Positions 43,343-52,290 of a DNA stretch of 64,000 bases are shown piece after piece; positions within the stretch are counted from its first letter, which is position 1, and the number at the start of each line of letters is the position of its first letter. The notes below the pieces were generated by a model. The model saw only the letters and a list, made by a program, of their open reading frames with translations, did not search any database and was not told the origin of the DNA. The stretch covers positions 247,465 through 311,464 of the forward strand of contig NZ_JBHULB010000016.1 in assembly GCF_042684265.1 (NCBI RefSeq), in the 5' to 3' direction. This DNA is from Croceitalea marina (lineage in GTDB: Bacteria; Bacteroidota; Bacteroidia; Flavobacteriales; Flavobacteriaceae). Position numbers and translations under genes: made by a program.

Positions 43343-44056
43343 ATGACAAAACTTAGTGTCAATATCAACAAATTGGCCACACTTAGAAATTCACGTGGAG
43401 GAAACGCCCCTGATCTGTTAAAATCTGCCAAAGACATAGAATCTTTTGGTGGTCAAGGTATTACAATACACCCAAGACCAGACGAAAGGCATATTCGCTA
43501 TCAAGATGCCTATGATTTAAAGGATATAGTTTCTACCGAATTCAATATTGAAGGTAACCCGATACCTAAGTTTATGGAAATGGTTTTGGCCATTAAACCC
43601 ACCCAGGTAACCCTTGTACCCGACGCGGAAGACGCTATTACTTCAAATGCAGGGTGGGATACAATAAAAAATAAAGATTTTCTTATTGATGTAGTCGATA
43701 CCTTTAAAGCAAACGGTATTCGCACTTCAATTTTTGTAGATCCTATTGAAGAAATGGTAGAAGGCGCCAAGGAAGTAGGAACCGATAGGATAGAATTATA
43801 TACCGAAAGTTATGCAAAGTCTTTCTCGGAAGGAAACAAGAAAAGCATAGTACCCTTTGCGAATGCGGCCAAAGTGGCAAACGATTTAGGAATCGGAATT
43901 AATGCCGGCCACGATTTAAGCTTGGATAACATTTCATTTTTTAAGGAGCATATTCCAAATTTGCTTGAGGTATCCATAGGTCATGCCCTTATTTGCGAAT
44001 CTCTTTATTTAGGATTGGAGAACGTCATCAATATGTACTTACACCGTTTGCAATAA
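43343..44056 (+). CDS. pdxJ: Pyridoxine 5'-phosphate synthase
   Basis: A 237-residue PdxJ that closes the pyridoxine ring from 1-deoxyxylulose phosphate and aminoacetone phosphate derivatives. Signatures are LSVNINKLATLRNSRGGNAPDLL, ITIHPRPDERHIRYQD, VTLVPDAEDAITSN and GINAGHDLSL. The frame is open back to 43268, but MTKLSVNINKLATLRN at 43343 matches family starts. Its stop overlaps the ATG of the alpha/beta hydrolase gene by one base. Upstream it is divergent from the CBS-domain gene. Confidence 0.97.
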   Translation: MTKLSVNINKLATLRNSRGGNAPDLLKSAKDIESFGGQGITIHPRPDERHIRYQDAYDLKDIVSTEFNIEGNPIPKFMEMVLAIKPTQVTLVPDAEDAITSNAGWDTIKNKDFLIDVVDTFKANGIRTSIFVDPIEEMVEGAKEVGTDRIELYTESYAKSFSEGNKKSIVPFANAAKVANDLGIGINAGHDLSLDNISFFKEHIPNLLEVSIGHALICESLYLGLENVINMYLHRLQ

Positions 44057-44826
44057 TGGAACTACTACATGCTAAAATTATTGGAAAAGGAAAGCCCTTA
44101 CTGATTTTACACGGGTTTTTAGGTATGTCCGATAACTGGAAAACTTTAGGGAATAAGTACGCAGAAAATGGTTTTCAAGTACACTTGATAGACCAACGTA
44201 ATCATGGCAAGAGTTTTCACTCAAAAGATTTTGATTATGAATTCATGGCCAAAGACTTGGGGTTTTATATAAAACACCACAGCATTACCAAAGCCAATCT
44301 TATTGGTCACTCCATGGGTGGTAAAACAGTGATGCAATTTGCTTGCTCTAACCCTAATTTAGTGGAGAAATTAGTAGTTGCAGATATAGCCCCAAAATAT
44401 TACCCAGCACACCATAACGAAATTATAAACGGACTGAACTCCTTAGATTTCAATACCATTTCCTCAAGAAGAGAAGCTGATGAAGAATTGGCCAATCACC
44501 TATCAGATTGGGGTATTCGTCAATTCTTGTTAAAAAACCTTTATTGGGTCGAGAAAGGTAAACTAGGGTTTAGGTTCAACCTGTCCGTTTTACAGCACAA
44601 GATGGAAGAAATAGGAGAGAATATTAGCAGCACCGACTCCTTCGGAGGGGAAACATTGTTTCTTAGAGGAGATAAATCAGAATACATTCTTCAAAATGAC
44701 TTTGATATTATTCAAAGACATTTCCCAAAAGCGGAAATCGATACCATCTCCAATGCAGGTCACTGGCTGCATGCCGAAAACCCCACAGCATTCTTTTCTA
44801 GGTCGCTACAATTCCTAAATCGTTAA
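44056..44826 (+). CDS. Alpha/beta hydrolase (YbfF-like esterase)
   Basis: A 256-residue soluble hydrolase. The oxyanion loop LLILHGFLGMSDNWK, the segment VHLIDQRNHGKSFHS, the nucleophile elbow GHSMGGKTVMQF (Ser near residue 98) and the catalytic His in NAGHWLHAENP are all present. This combination is typical of the YbfF acyl-CoA esterase group. Substrate remains open. It is coupled to pdxJ (stop/start overlap at 44056); earlier in-frame ATGs lie inside pdxJ. Confidence 0.93.
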   Translation: MELLHAKIIGKGKPLLILHGFLGMSDNWKTLGNKYAENGFQVHLIDQRNHGKSFHSKDFDYEFMAKDLGFYIKHHSITKANLIGHSMGGKTVMQFACSNPNLVEKLVVADIAPKYYPAHHNEIINGLNSLDFNTISSRREADEELANHLSDWGIRQFLLKNLYWVEKGKLGFRFNLSVLQHKMEEIGENISSTDSFGGETLFLRGDKSEYILQNDFDIIQRHFPKAEIDTISNAGHWLHAENPTAFFSRSLQFLNR

Positions 44827-44842
44827 AAATTGACCTAATTTA

Positions 44843-44856
44843 TTATGCATGCATAA
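44843..44856. promoter_or_regulatory. TTATGCATGCATAA putative operator (SGNH gene)
   Basis: A perfect 14-bp palindrome sharing 13 bases with the site between pdhB and etfB (17554-17566). It lies 17 bases upstream of the -33 element of the promoter at 44874-44904. Confidence 0.5.
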
Positions 44857-44873
44857 TTTTTTTTACCTTTTAA

Positions 44874-44904
44874 TTGTATGTATAACAATTTTCGCATAGT
44901 TTTG
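44874..44904 (+). promoter_or_regulatory. Bacteroidota-type promoter for the SGNH gene
   Basis: TTG (44874-44876), 20 bases, then TAGTTTTG (44897-44904), matching the Bacteroidota sigma-factor pattern. The start codon is at 44957. Confidence 0.7.
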
Positions 44905-44956
44905 GAAATAAGCGATTAACGCAAACTTAACTTAAACTAACTTTAAATTTATTGAT

Positions 44957-46474
44957 ATGAAGAAGTTCCTCGCACTACTTTCTATGTTTGGACTTATTTT
45001 CGTCTCTTGTTCTGATGATGATACGGTTGCAGATACTACACCAACACCTCCAACACCAATAACTTTCACAAGTGGTTCTGCTGATTTTTCGAACTATGTG
45101 TCTCTAGGTAATTCATTGACTGCAGGTTTTTCTGATGCGGCATTATTTCAATCAGGCCAAACTGCGTCTTTTCCAAATATGCTGGCCTCTAACTTTGAAT
45201 TGGCAGGCGGCGGCAGCTTCAACATCCCTTTTATGGCAGATGATTTGGGTGGTTTGACCCTTGGGGGAACACCAATTTCTGGCAACCGGCTTATTTTATC
45301 ATTTGCCTCAGGCTCACCTGCTCCAGTACCTGTGAGTGGTCAAGGAAGTACAGAAGTTTCAAACGTTCTTTCGGGACCTTTTAATAATATGGGAGTTCCT
45401 GGAGCTAAAAGTTATCACTTACTTGCACCTGGTTACGGTAATGTAGCCGGTGTTGGGAGCACTGCAAATCCTTATTTCGTGCGTTTCGCTTCAAGTCCGA
45501 ATACCACAATATTAGCAGATGCGGCTGCTCAAAACGCTAGTTTCTTTAGTTTGTGGATTGGTAATAATGATGTTTTAGGCTACGCTACTAGTGGAGGTGC
45601 CGGTGTCGACCAAACCGGTAATCTAGATCCAAGCACATATGGCGGTTCTGATGTTTCAGATCCAAATGTGGTTGCAGGTTCTATCAACGCAATTTTACAG
45701 GCGATGACAGCAAATAACGCAAAAGGGGTGATTGCCAATATTCCAGATGTGACAACGATTCCGTTTTTAACAACAGTACCTCATAATCCTGTTCCTTTGG
45801 ATGCCGCTACTGCAGATTTACTAAATGGAGCTTATGCGGCCTATAATCAGGCACTTCTAGCCTTTAGTACAAATCAAAATCCGTTAGGGGCACCACAAAT
45901 TACGCCTGAGGAAGCTGCAAAAAGAACAATTTCTTTTCAAGCCGGTCAAGGAAATGCGGTTGTAATATTAGACGAAGATTTAACAGATCTTAGTGTATTT
46001 AGCTCAGCACTGATCAACATGAGACAAGCAACAGCTGATGATTTATTGGTTTTGACTTCTAGTACTTTTATTGGCTCTTTGGCAAATCCGGCAGACCCTA
46101 CTTCTATAAACGGAGTGGCAGTGCCCTTGGCGGATAATTGGGTGTTAACCCCAGAAGAACAACAAATAGCGAATGCGGCAGTAACAGCTTACAATCAAGT
46201 AATCGCTGGTTTAGCAACACAATATGATTTAGCTTTGGTTGATGCGAACTCTTTATTGGTAGAGTTAGGAGCAAATGGATTTACTCAGGCTGACGGCAGC
46301 GTAGTAACTGCAAACTTTGGCACAGGCGGTGGATTCTCTTTAGATGGGGTGCATCCTTCTCCTCGTGGGTACGCCATTTTAGCCAATGCTTTTGTTGAAG
46401 CTATCAATACCAAGTATGGATCCAATTTACCAGGGGTTAATCCACTAGATTTTACCGGATTGTATATTAAATAA
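44957..46474 (+). CDS. SGNH/GDSL lipase-like lipoprotein
   Basis: A 505-residue exported lipoprotein (MKKFLALLSMFGLIFVSC, lipid Cys near residue 18) followed by an acidic and Pro/Thr linker. SGNH blocks are visible: VSLGNSLTAGFSD (nucleophile Ser), WIGNNDVLGY, and DGVHPSPRGYAILA (catalytic Asp and His). The family hydrolyses esters of lipids or acylated carbohydrates at the cell surface; the substrate here is unknown. It has a clear promoter and a palindromic site shared with etfBA, which hints at a lipid-linked regulon. A terminator follows. Confidence 0.93.
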   Translation: MKKFLALLSMFGLIFVSCSDDDTVADTTPTPPTPITFTSGSADFSNYVSLGNSLTAGFSDAALFQSGQTASFPNMLASNFELAGGGSFNIPFMADDLGGLTLGGTPISGNRLILSFASGSPAPVPVSGQGSTEVSNVLSGPFNNMGVPGAKSYHLLAPGYGNVAGVGSTANPYFVRFASSPNTTILADAAAQNASFFSLWIGNNDVLGYATSGGAGVDQTGNLDPSTYGGSDVSDPNVVAGSINAILQAMTANNAKGVIANIPDVTTIPFLTTVPHNPVPLDAATADLLNGAYAAYNQALLAFSTNQNPLGAPQITPEEAAKRTISFQAGQGNAVVILDEDLTDLSVFSSALINMRQATADDLLVLTSSTFIGSLANPADPTSINGVAVPLADNWVLTPEEQQIANAAVTAYNQVIAGLATQYDLALVDANSLLVELGANGFTQADGSVVTANFGTGGGFSLDGVHPSPRGYAILANAFVEAINTKYGSNLPGVNPLDFTGLYIK

Positions 46475-46526
46475 AATTTATCGACATTGATACAAGTCTA
46501 GTTGTCATTAGTCGAATATTATTAAA

Positions 46527-46576
46527 AAGCTTAGCTTTTATTCTCTAATTTTAGAGGTATTAGCTAAGCTTTTTTT
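46527..46576 (+). terminator. Rho-independent terminator after the SGNH gene
   Basis: AAGCTTAGCT (46527-46536) pairs with AGCTAAGCTT (46562-46571), with an inner CTCTAA/TTAGAG stem. A run of T ends at 46576, directly before the ATG of the next gene. Confidence 0.88.
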
Positions 46577-48952
46577 ATGCGAATGTTTAATTTCAATCAA
46601 AATGACGGATTACTACTAAACTGCTCGAATCGGGCTTTGATCTTATTGGCTTTTTTAGTGGTTTTATCTTCCTGTCGGCAAAAGCCCAATTCAACTGAAA
46701 AACTAATTTCTAAAAATGAATTGGAAACCATTCCTGAAAAGGTTGACTTTACTTTTGATGTAAAACCTATTATTTCCGACCGCTGTTTCAAATGCCACGG
46801 TCCGGATAAAAATGCAATAGAAGGAGGTTTATCTTTAAATACAGCAGAAGATGCCTACAAAGCGCTAGGTAAATTAAAAGACCATCATGCGATAGTACCA
46901 AAGAAGCCTAAAGAAAGCACACTAGTAAGTCGTATTTATTCGGATGACCCCAACCTTTTAATGCCTCCACCAGAATCGAACCTTGCCCTTAGCGAAACTG
47001 AAAAGGCCATTCTAAAAAAATGGATTGAACAGGGGGCCGAATACAAAGAACACTGGGCGTTTATCCCTCCTAAACCGCAAGAGATACCTGTAGTAAATAA
47101 AAAAGACTGGGCAATCAATGAAATTGATGATTTTATACTTGCCAAACTAGAATTCAATAGCTTGGTGCCATCCGAAAAAGCAAGCAAAGAAAAATTGATC
47201 AGAAGAGTGTCTTTTGATTTTACGGGACTTCCCCCAAGTACTGAACAAATAAATGCTTTTGTCAATGACAAGGCATCGAACGCTTACGAAAAACTGGTTG
47301 ACTCACTTTTAAACACTACAGATTACGCCGAACATATGACAGCCGAATGGATGGATATCAGCAGGTATGCAGACACTCATGGTTATCAAGATGATTTTGA
47401 ACGTACCATGTGGCCATGGAGAGATTGGGTAATTCATGCCTTTGAAAAGAATATGCCTTATGATGCGTTTGTAACCTATCAATTGGCAGGCGATCTTTTA
47501 CCTGAAAGAAATTTGGAACAAATACTTGCTACCGGTTTTAATCGTAATCATAAGATCACTTTTGAAGGAGGCACTATTCCAGAAGAGTATCATGTAGAAT
47601 ATGTAGAAGATAGAGTCACCACTTTTGGTACTGCTTTCTTAGGTTTGACTTTTGAGTGTGCAAGATGTCACGACCATAAGTATGATCCAATCAGTCAAAA
47701 AGAACATTTTGAGTTATTTAGTTTTTTCAATAATAATAAAGAGAAAAACAAAATACACTTACCCGGGGAAACCCCAGAACCATACATTACAATTACTAAA
47801 AAAGAGGTTAATGGCGTTCTCAATTTTGTAAACCTTCAACACTCCAAAAAGAAAGAAGTTCCCGTTATGGTGATGAATGAAATGGACGAATTAAAGCCCG
47901 CTTTCATTTTAAACCGGGGTGTTTATGATCAACCTACGCAAGAAGTATATCCAAACACTCCAAAATCGGTATTAGAATTTCCTGAAAACCTGCCTAAGAA
48001 TAGATTGGGACTTTCTAAATGGTTATTTGATGCTAATAATCCGCTTACTGCCAGAGTAACGGTAAATCGATTATGGCAAAGAATGTTTGGCACTGGATTG
48101 GTAAGTTCATCCTATGATTTCGGAAATCAAGGTGCACTACCATCACATCCTGAGCTATTAGACTTTTTAGCCCTTAAATTACAAGAGGATAAATGGGATA
48201 TTAAAAAAATGCTAAGATATATCGCACTTTCCGCAACCTACCAGCAAAGTTCGGTAACCACTCCAGAATTATTAGAAAAAGATCCTGAAAATAGACTCTT
48301 GGCAAGAGCTCCGAGACTTCGATTATCTGCCGAGATGATTCGTGACCAAGCACTTGCCATCAGCGGATTATTGAACAAAGAGGTTGGCGGACCGAGTGTA
48401 AAACCCTATCAGCCAGAAGGAATTTGGGAAGAAACAACCGGTGGCGGTGGTGGTAGTACTGCCCAATATGTACAAAGCACTGGAAAAGATCTTTACAGAA
48501 GAAGCCTGTATACCTTTTGGAAGCGTACCGTTCCTCCTCCAAACATGATGACTTTTGATGCCGCCTCTAGAGATTTATGTTCAGTAAAAAGACAAGAAAC
48601 CAATACCCCTTTACAAGCCCTAGTATTATTAAATGACCCGCAACTGATAGAAGCATCAAGAGCTTTAGCTGCGAATACCATTAAGTTACAACCAAATGAA
48701 AACAAAAAACAGATAACGCATATTTTTCAAAAAGCTACCTCTCGCCTGCCCGATTCTGAAGAGATGGAGATGCTTTTGACACATTATGATGATATGATGG
48801 CCAAAATAAGTTCAAATGAAATTATTGCTTCAGAATATGTTACCATTGGCGATTTTGTAGCTGATGCGACTATACCACAAGAAAAACTTGTGGCGCTATC
48901 TTTAGTTGCCCATACTATTTTGAATTTAGACGAAACTATTACCAGAGGATAA
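46577..48952 (+). CDS. PSCyt1/DUF1549/DUF1553 cytochrome-like lipoprotein
   Basis: A 791-residue lipoprotein (lipobox LSSC, Cys33). A planctomycete cytochrome C domain (about 58-155) has one heme motif, CFKCH (70-74). DUF1549 (about 165-390) contains a second CxxCH, CARCH (361-365), within the typical CARCHDHKYDP. DUF1553 (about 470-735) has NRLGLSKWLFDANNPLTARV and later RRSLYTFWKRTVPPP and SVKRQETNTPLQAL. Such proteins are abundant in planctomycetes and recur in marine Bacteroidota; a periplasmic redox role is assumed. First gene of a five-gene unit. The ATG directly follows a terminator T-run, so promoter and exact start (46577 or 46583) are uncertain. Confidence 0.92.
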   Translation: MRMFNFNQNDGLLLNCSNRALILLAFLVVLSSCRQKPNSTEKLISKNELETIPEKVDFTFDVKPIISDRCFKCHGPDKNAIEGGLSLNTAEDAYKALGKLKDHHAIVPKKPKESTLVSRIYSDDPNLLMPPPESNLALSETEKAILKKWIEQGAEYKEHWAFIPPKPQEIPVVNKKDWAINEIDDFILAKLEFNSLVPSEKASKEKLIRRVSFDFTGLPPSTEQINAFVNDKASNAYEKLVDSLLNTTDYAEHMTAEWMDISRYADTHGYQDDFERTMWPWRDWVIHAFEKNMPYDAFVTYQLAGDLLPERNLEQILATGFNRNHKITFEGGTIPEEYHVEYVEDRVTTFGTAFLGLTFECARCHDHKYDPISQKEHFELFSFFNNNKEKNKIHLPGETPEPYITITKKEVNGVLNFVNLQHSKKKEVPVMVMNEMDELKPAFILNRGVYDQPTQEVYPNTPKSVLEFPENLPKNRLGLSKWLFDANNPLTARVTVNRLWQRMFGTGLVSSSYDFGNQGALPSHPELLDFLALKLQEDKWDIKKMLRYIALSATYQQSSVTTPELLEKDPENRLLARAPRLRLSAEMIRDQALAISGLLNKEVGGPSVKPYQPEGIWEETTGGGGGSTAQYVQSTGKDLYRRSLYTFWKRTVPPPNMMTFDAASRDLCSVKRQETNTPLQALVLLNDPQLIEASRALAANTIKLQPNENKKQITHIFQKATSRLPDSEEMEMLLTHYDDMMAKISSNEIIASEYVTIGDFVADATIPQEKLVALSLVAHTILNLDETITRG

Positions 48953-48953
48953 G

Positions 48954-50447
48954 ATGAGTGAGAAGAAAATTATACACGAACGTTCCTTATTATTGAACAG
49001 AAGGTCTTTTTTAGGAAAGTCTGCCCTTGGCGTTGGTGGTGCAGCATTAAGCACGCTTATGGGCTGTTCTTTTTTCAGAAAAGATGAAAATGGCATACTT
49101 ACCAAAGAATCGAGCTTTGGCAGTAATCAAGGAACTTTAGATGTGCTTCATCATGCCGCAAAGGCTAAAAGAGTAATTTATTTATTCCAAAGTGGTGGAC
49201 CGTCACAATTGGAGCTTTTCGATTACAAACCAGCACTAATTAAAAGGAGAGGTGAAGAACTTCCTGAATCTATTAGAAATGGGCAACGCTTGACCGGAAT
49301 GACTTCTGGGCAAGATAGTTTTCCCCTAGCAGGCTCGGTTTTCGATTTTAAGCAGTATGGCAAAAACGGCACTTGGGTAAGTGATTTGTTACCTTATACC
49401 GCAAAAATGGTCGATGAACTCTGTATCGTAAAATCGATGTTCACCGAAGCCATTAATCATGACCCCGCGGTAACTTTTTTTCAAACAGGATCGCAACAAC
49501 CTGGCAGACCAAGTATGGGTTCTTGGTTAAGCTATGGTTTGGGCAGTGAGAATAAAAATTTACCTGCATTTACAGTTTTATTATCCCGAGGTTCTGGTAG
49601 ACCCAATGGACAGCCATTATATACAAGACTATGGGGCAACGGCTTTTTACATTCACTTCACCAGGGAGTTCAATTTAGAGCAGCGAAAGACCCAGTGCTC
49701 TATTTAAATGACCCAAAAGGAATCACCAAAGAAAGTAAACGTGATATTCTAGATAAAATAGCTGAACTCAATGACAAGCAATATGACGAATTTGGTGACC
49801 CTGAGATTCAAAGTAGAATAGCGCAATATGAAATGGCCTATAAAATGCAAACATCTGTTCCCGATGTCATGAATACCGATGACGAACCAGATTATATTTA
49901 TCAGATGTATGGTGCAGATGCCAAAATTCCAGGTACTTATGCTGCCAATTGCCTATTAGCAAGAAAACTAGCAGAAAAAGATGTTCGCTTTATCCAATTG
50001 TACCATATGGGTTGGGATCAACATGATAATCTGCCAAATGCAATTGAAAAACAAGCTAAAGATGTAGATCAGGCTTCTGCAGCACTCGTTGCCGATTTAA
50101 AGCAACGTGGTCTATTAGAAGACACCCTTGTTATTTGGGGTGGAGAATTTGGAAGAACAAACTATTCGCAAGGCTTACTTACAGACACTAATTATGGTCG
50201 TGATCACCATCCTCGATGTTTCACCATGTGGATGGCAGGCGGAGGTATAAAACCGGGAACAGTTTATGGAGAAACTGATGAGTTTGGTTATAACATTATT
50301 AAAGACCCAGTTCATGTTCATGATTTTCAAGCAACTATGCTTCATTTATTAGGTATCGATCATGAAAAACTTACTTATAAATACCAAGGTAGACGCTTTA
50401 GACTGACCGATGTTGAAGGGCATATCATGAACGATTTACTGGCCTAA
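48954..50447 (+). CDS. DUF1501 family exported protein
   Basis: A 497-residue protein with a Tat-type signal (NRRSFLGKS, residues 15-23) ending near LMGC, so it may be lipidated at Cys38. DUF1501 proteins are sulfatase/alkaline-phosphatase-fold relatives. Typical segments are RVIYLFQSGGPSQLELFDYKP, RFIQLYHMGWDQHDN, DTLVIWGGEFGRT and GRDHHPRCFTMWMAGGG. They are almost always encoded beside DUF1549/DUF1553 proteins, as here (1-base gap). Hydrolytic activity is not established. The gene overlaps the start of the next one by one base. Confidence 0.93.
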   Translation: MSEKKIIHERSLLLNRRSFLGKSALGVGGAALSTLMGCSFFRKDENGILTKESSFGSNQGTLDVLHHAAKAKRVIYLFQSGGPSQLELFDYKPALIKRRGEELPESIRNGQRLTGMTSGQDSFPLAGSVFDFKQYGKNGTWVSDLLPYTAKMVDELCIVKSMFTEAINHDPAVTFFQTGSQQPGRPSMGSWLSYGLGSENKNLPAFTVLLSRGSGRPNGQPLYTRLWGNGFLHSLHQGVQFRAAKDPVLYLNDPKGITKESKRDILDKIAELNDKQYDEFGDPEIQSRIAQYEMAYKMQTSVPDVMNTDDEPDYIYQMYGADAKIPGTYAANCLLARKLAEKDVRFIQLYHMGWDQHDNLPNAIEKQAKDVDQASAALVADLKQRGLLEDTLVIWGGEFGRTNYSQGLLTDTNYGRDHHPRCFTMWMAGGGIKPGTVYGETDEFGYNIIKDPVHVHDFQATMLHLLGIDHEKLTYKYQGRRFRLTDVEGHIMNDLLA

Positions 50448-51481
50448 TGAAAAGAAGAAACTTTATTAGAAATAGTAGCTTAGCAACTACTGGTTTAGCT
50501 TCAGGATTGTTAAACGCAAATCATTTGTTTTCATATAAAGATGCCATAATAGGTCATAATTCCCACCAATATAAAATAGACTTGCAATGGGGAGCACTAA
50601 ACTCTAACTTTTATCCTGTGAACGATTGTCATGAAATGGTTCAAGACTCTAAAGGTAGAATCATTTTATTGACAAATCATACCAAAAACAACATTATTAT
50701 TTATGACCGTTCTGGAAAGCTACTGGAAGTATGGGGAACAGATTACCCAGGAGCACACGGGTTAACTTTAAATGTCGAAAATGGTGAAGACGTACTATAT
50801 ATTTCAGATAATAACCGGCATGAGGTTATAAAAACCACGTTGGATGGTAGGGTTATTCAAGTGTTTCCTTATCCTAAAGAGTCGGGCAAATATCCTAAAA
50901 AAGAAAACTATATACCGACTGAAACTGCAATAGCCAAAAACGGTGATGTTTATGTTGCCGATGGCTATGGAGAACAGTTTATTATGCATTATAATAGCAA
51001 AGGTGAGCTCTTAAATATTTTTGGAGGTCGAGGCAAAGAAGAGCATCAATTCAATAACGCCCATGGTATTTGTATTGATGACCGCGATGCATCAAACCCA
51101 ACATTGCTCATAACTGCACGTCAACAGAATAAGCTAAAACGTTTTGGCTTAAATGGTGACTATTTAAATAGCATTGATTTGCCTGGTGCATTTATTTGCA
51201 GACCCGTAATTCATAATAAGCATATTTATTTAGCAACTATTTGGTCCGGAAATGGTGCTGAAGGAACTGGATTCATCAGCATTTTGAACGAAAACAACCA
51301 ATTAATTTCTGCCCCAGGCGGCTGTGAACCAAAATATATAGATGGGAAATTAAATTCAATGTATCAAACCTTAAAAGTATTTCAACATCCACATGATGTA
51401 TGCCTTGATGATGATGAAAATTTATATGTGGCGCAGTGGAATTCTGGCAAAACTTACCCCATAAAATTATATCGTGTCTAA
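50447..51481 (+). CDS. Tat-exported NHL-like beta-propeller protein
   Basis: A 344-residue protein with a Tat-like N-terminus (MKRRNFIRNSSLATTGLASG) and NHL-type repeats, for example GRIILLTNHTKNNIIIYDRSG, NGDVYVADGYGEQFIMHY and HPHDVCLDDDENLYVAQWNS. Some resemblance to the lyase part of peptidyl-amidating enzymes is general to six-bladed propellers, so I do not claim that activity. It is placed between DUF1501 and the small lipoprotein with one-base overlaps on both sides. A binding or lyase partner of the redox proteins is a guess. Confidence 0.9.
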   Translation: MKRRNFIRNSSLATTGLASGLLNANHLFSYKDAIIGHNSHQYKIDLQWGALNSNFYPVNDCHEMVQDSKGRIILLTNHTKNNIIIYDRSGKLLEVWGTDYPGAHGLTLNVENGEDVLYISDNNRHEVIKTTLDGRVIQVFPYPKESGKYPKKENYIPTETAIAKNGDVYVADGYGEQFIMHYNSKGELLNIFGGRGKEEHQFNNAHGICIDDRDASNPTLLITARQQNKLKRFGLNGDYLNSIDLPGAFICRPVIHNKHIYLATIWSGNGAEGTGFISILNENNQLISAPGGCEPKYIDGKLNSMYQTLKVFQHPHDVCLDDDENLYVAQWNSGKTYPIKLYRV

Positions 51482-52287
51482 TGAAGCTCAAGATTAGTTT
51501 TTTCATATTGATAGGTTTTGGGGTTTTATCCTGCCAACAAGGAGGCAATCCAAGCTTTAGCTCATCAGAAATTTTTGAGTTATCGCCACCTCAACTTACA
51601 ATAGATTCACTTCTTTTTACGACCTCCGCTAAGCTCGAAGCAAACTTTGAAGTTAAGAATGCTAAAATTCATTATACTAGAGATGGTAGTAGCGTTAACG
51701 AAAGTTCAGCGGTGTACAAGAACCCAATTACCATACAAAAATCCGGCACATATAGTTTTAAAAATTTTCATCCTGATTTTAAGTCAAGTGATGAAATTAG
51801 CATTAGCCTTATAAAGATTACTAACGATATTTCTAGAACTAAAATCACAATTTCTCCAAATCCACATTCGAATTACGGAGGGATAGGAGTTCGGGGATTG
51901 GTGGATCTAAAAAAAGGAAGTACACAATTTAGAAATGGAAATGAATGGCTTGGATTTCAGTCACCCGTTATCACCATTAATTTAGATTTTGAAGAACAGC
52001 TCGAAATTTCAAAAATTATACTAAGTACACTTAAAGACCATAATTCATGGATATTTTCTCCAGAATCTATTGTGGCTTCAAACCAAACAAGACGAATAGG
52101 TTCTTTAAATTTAGCGCCGCCCAAAGCACCTCAAGAAACCAAGCTGTCATTTATTGAAATTCCAATCAAAAAAGATTCTTATTCTAATTTAGAAATTCAA
52201 ATACACCTTTTAGACAAAATTCCGAACTGGCATCAAGGCAAGGGCACATTACCCTTCTTTTTTATTGATGAAATAATAGTTGAATAA
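51481..52287 (+). CDS. Lipoprotein with chitobiase-C-like and discoidin-like modules
   Basis: A 268-residue lipoprotein (MKLKISFFILIGFGVLSCQQ). The N-terminal module (about 30-115, IHYTRDGSSVNESSAVYKNPI) is the FN3_assoc/chitobiase C-terminal type. The rest (about 130-268) is an F5/8-type-C-like sandwich with LVDLKKGSTQFRNGNEWLG, NSWIFSPESI, PNWHQGKG and FFIDEIIVE. The same two modules end the next gene product, so the two are paralogous there. The frame is open 15 codons upstream, but ATG 51481, overlapping the previous stop, begins the signal peptide. Carbohydrate or surface binding is inferred. Confidence 0.85.
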   Translation: MKLKISFFILIGFGVLSCQQGGNPSFSSSEIFELSPPQLTIDSLLFTTSAKLEANFEVKNAKIHYTRDGSSVNESSAVYKNPITIQKSGTYSFKNFHPDFKSSDEISISLIKITNDISRTKITISPNPHSNYGGIGVRGLVDLKKGSTQFRNGNEWLGFQSPVITINLDFEEQLEISKIILSTLKDHNSWIFSPESIVASNQTRRIGSLNLAPPKAPQETKLSFIEIPIKKDSYSNLEIQIHLLDKIPNWHQGKGTLPFFFIDEIIVE

Positions 52288-52290
52288 ACA

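Noticed and set aside
43255..43437. N-terminal extension of the CBS-domain gene into pdxJ
   Set aside because: The extra 61 codons overlap pdxJ on the other strand and lack domain character; MELQSQLLDN is the better start.
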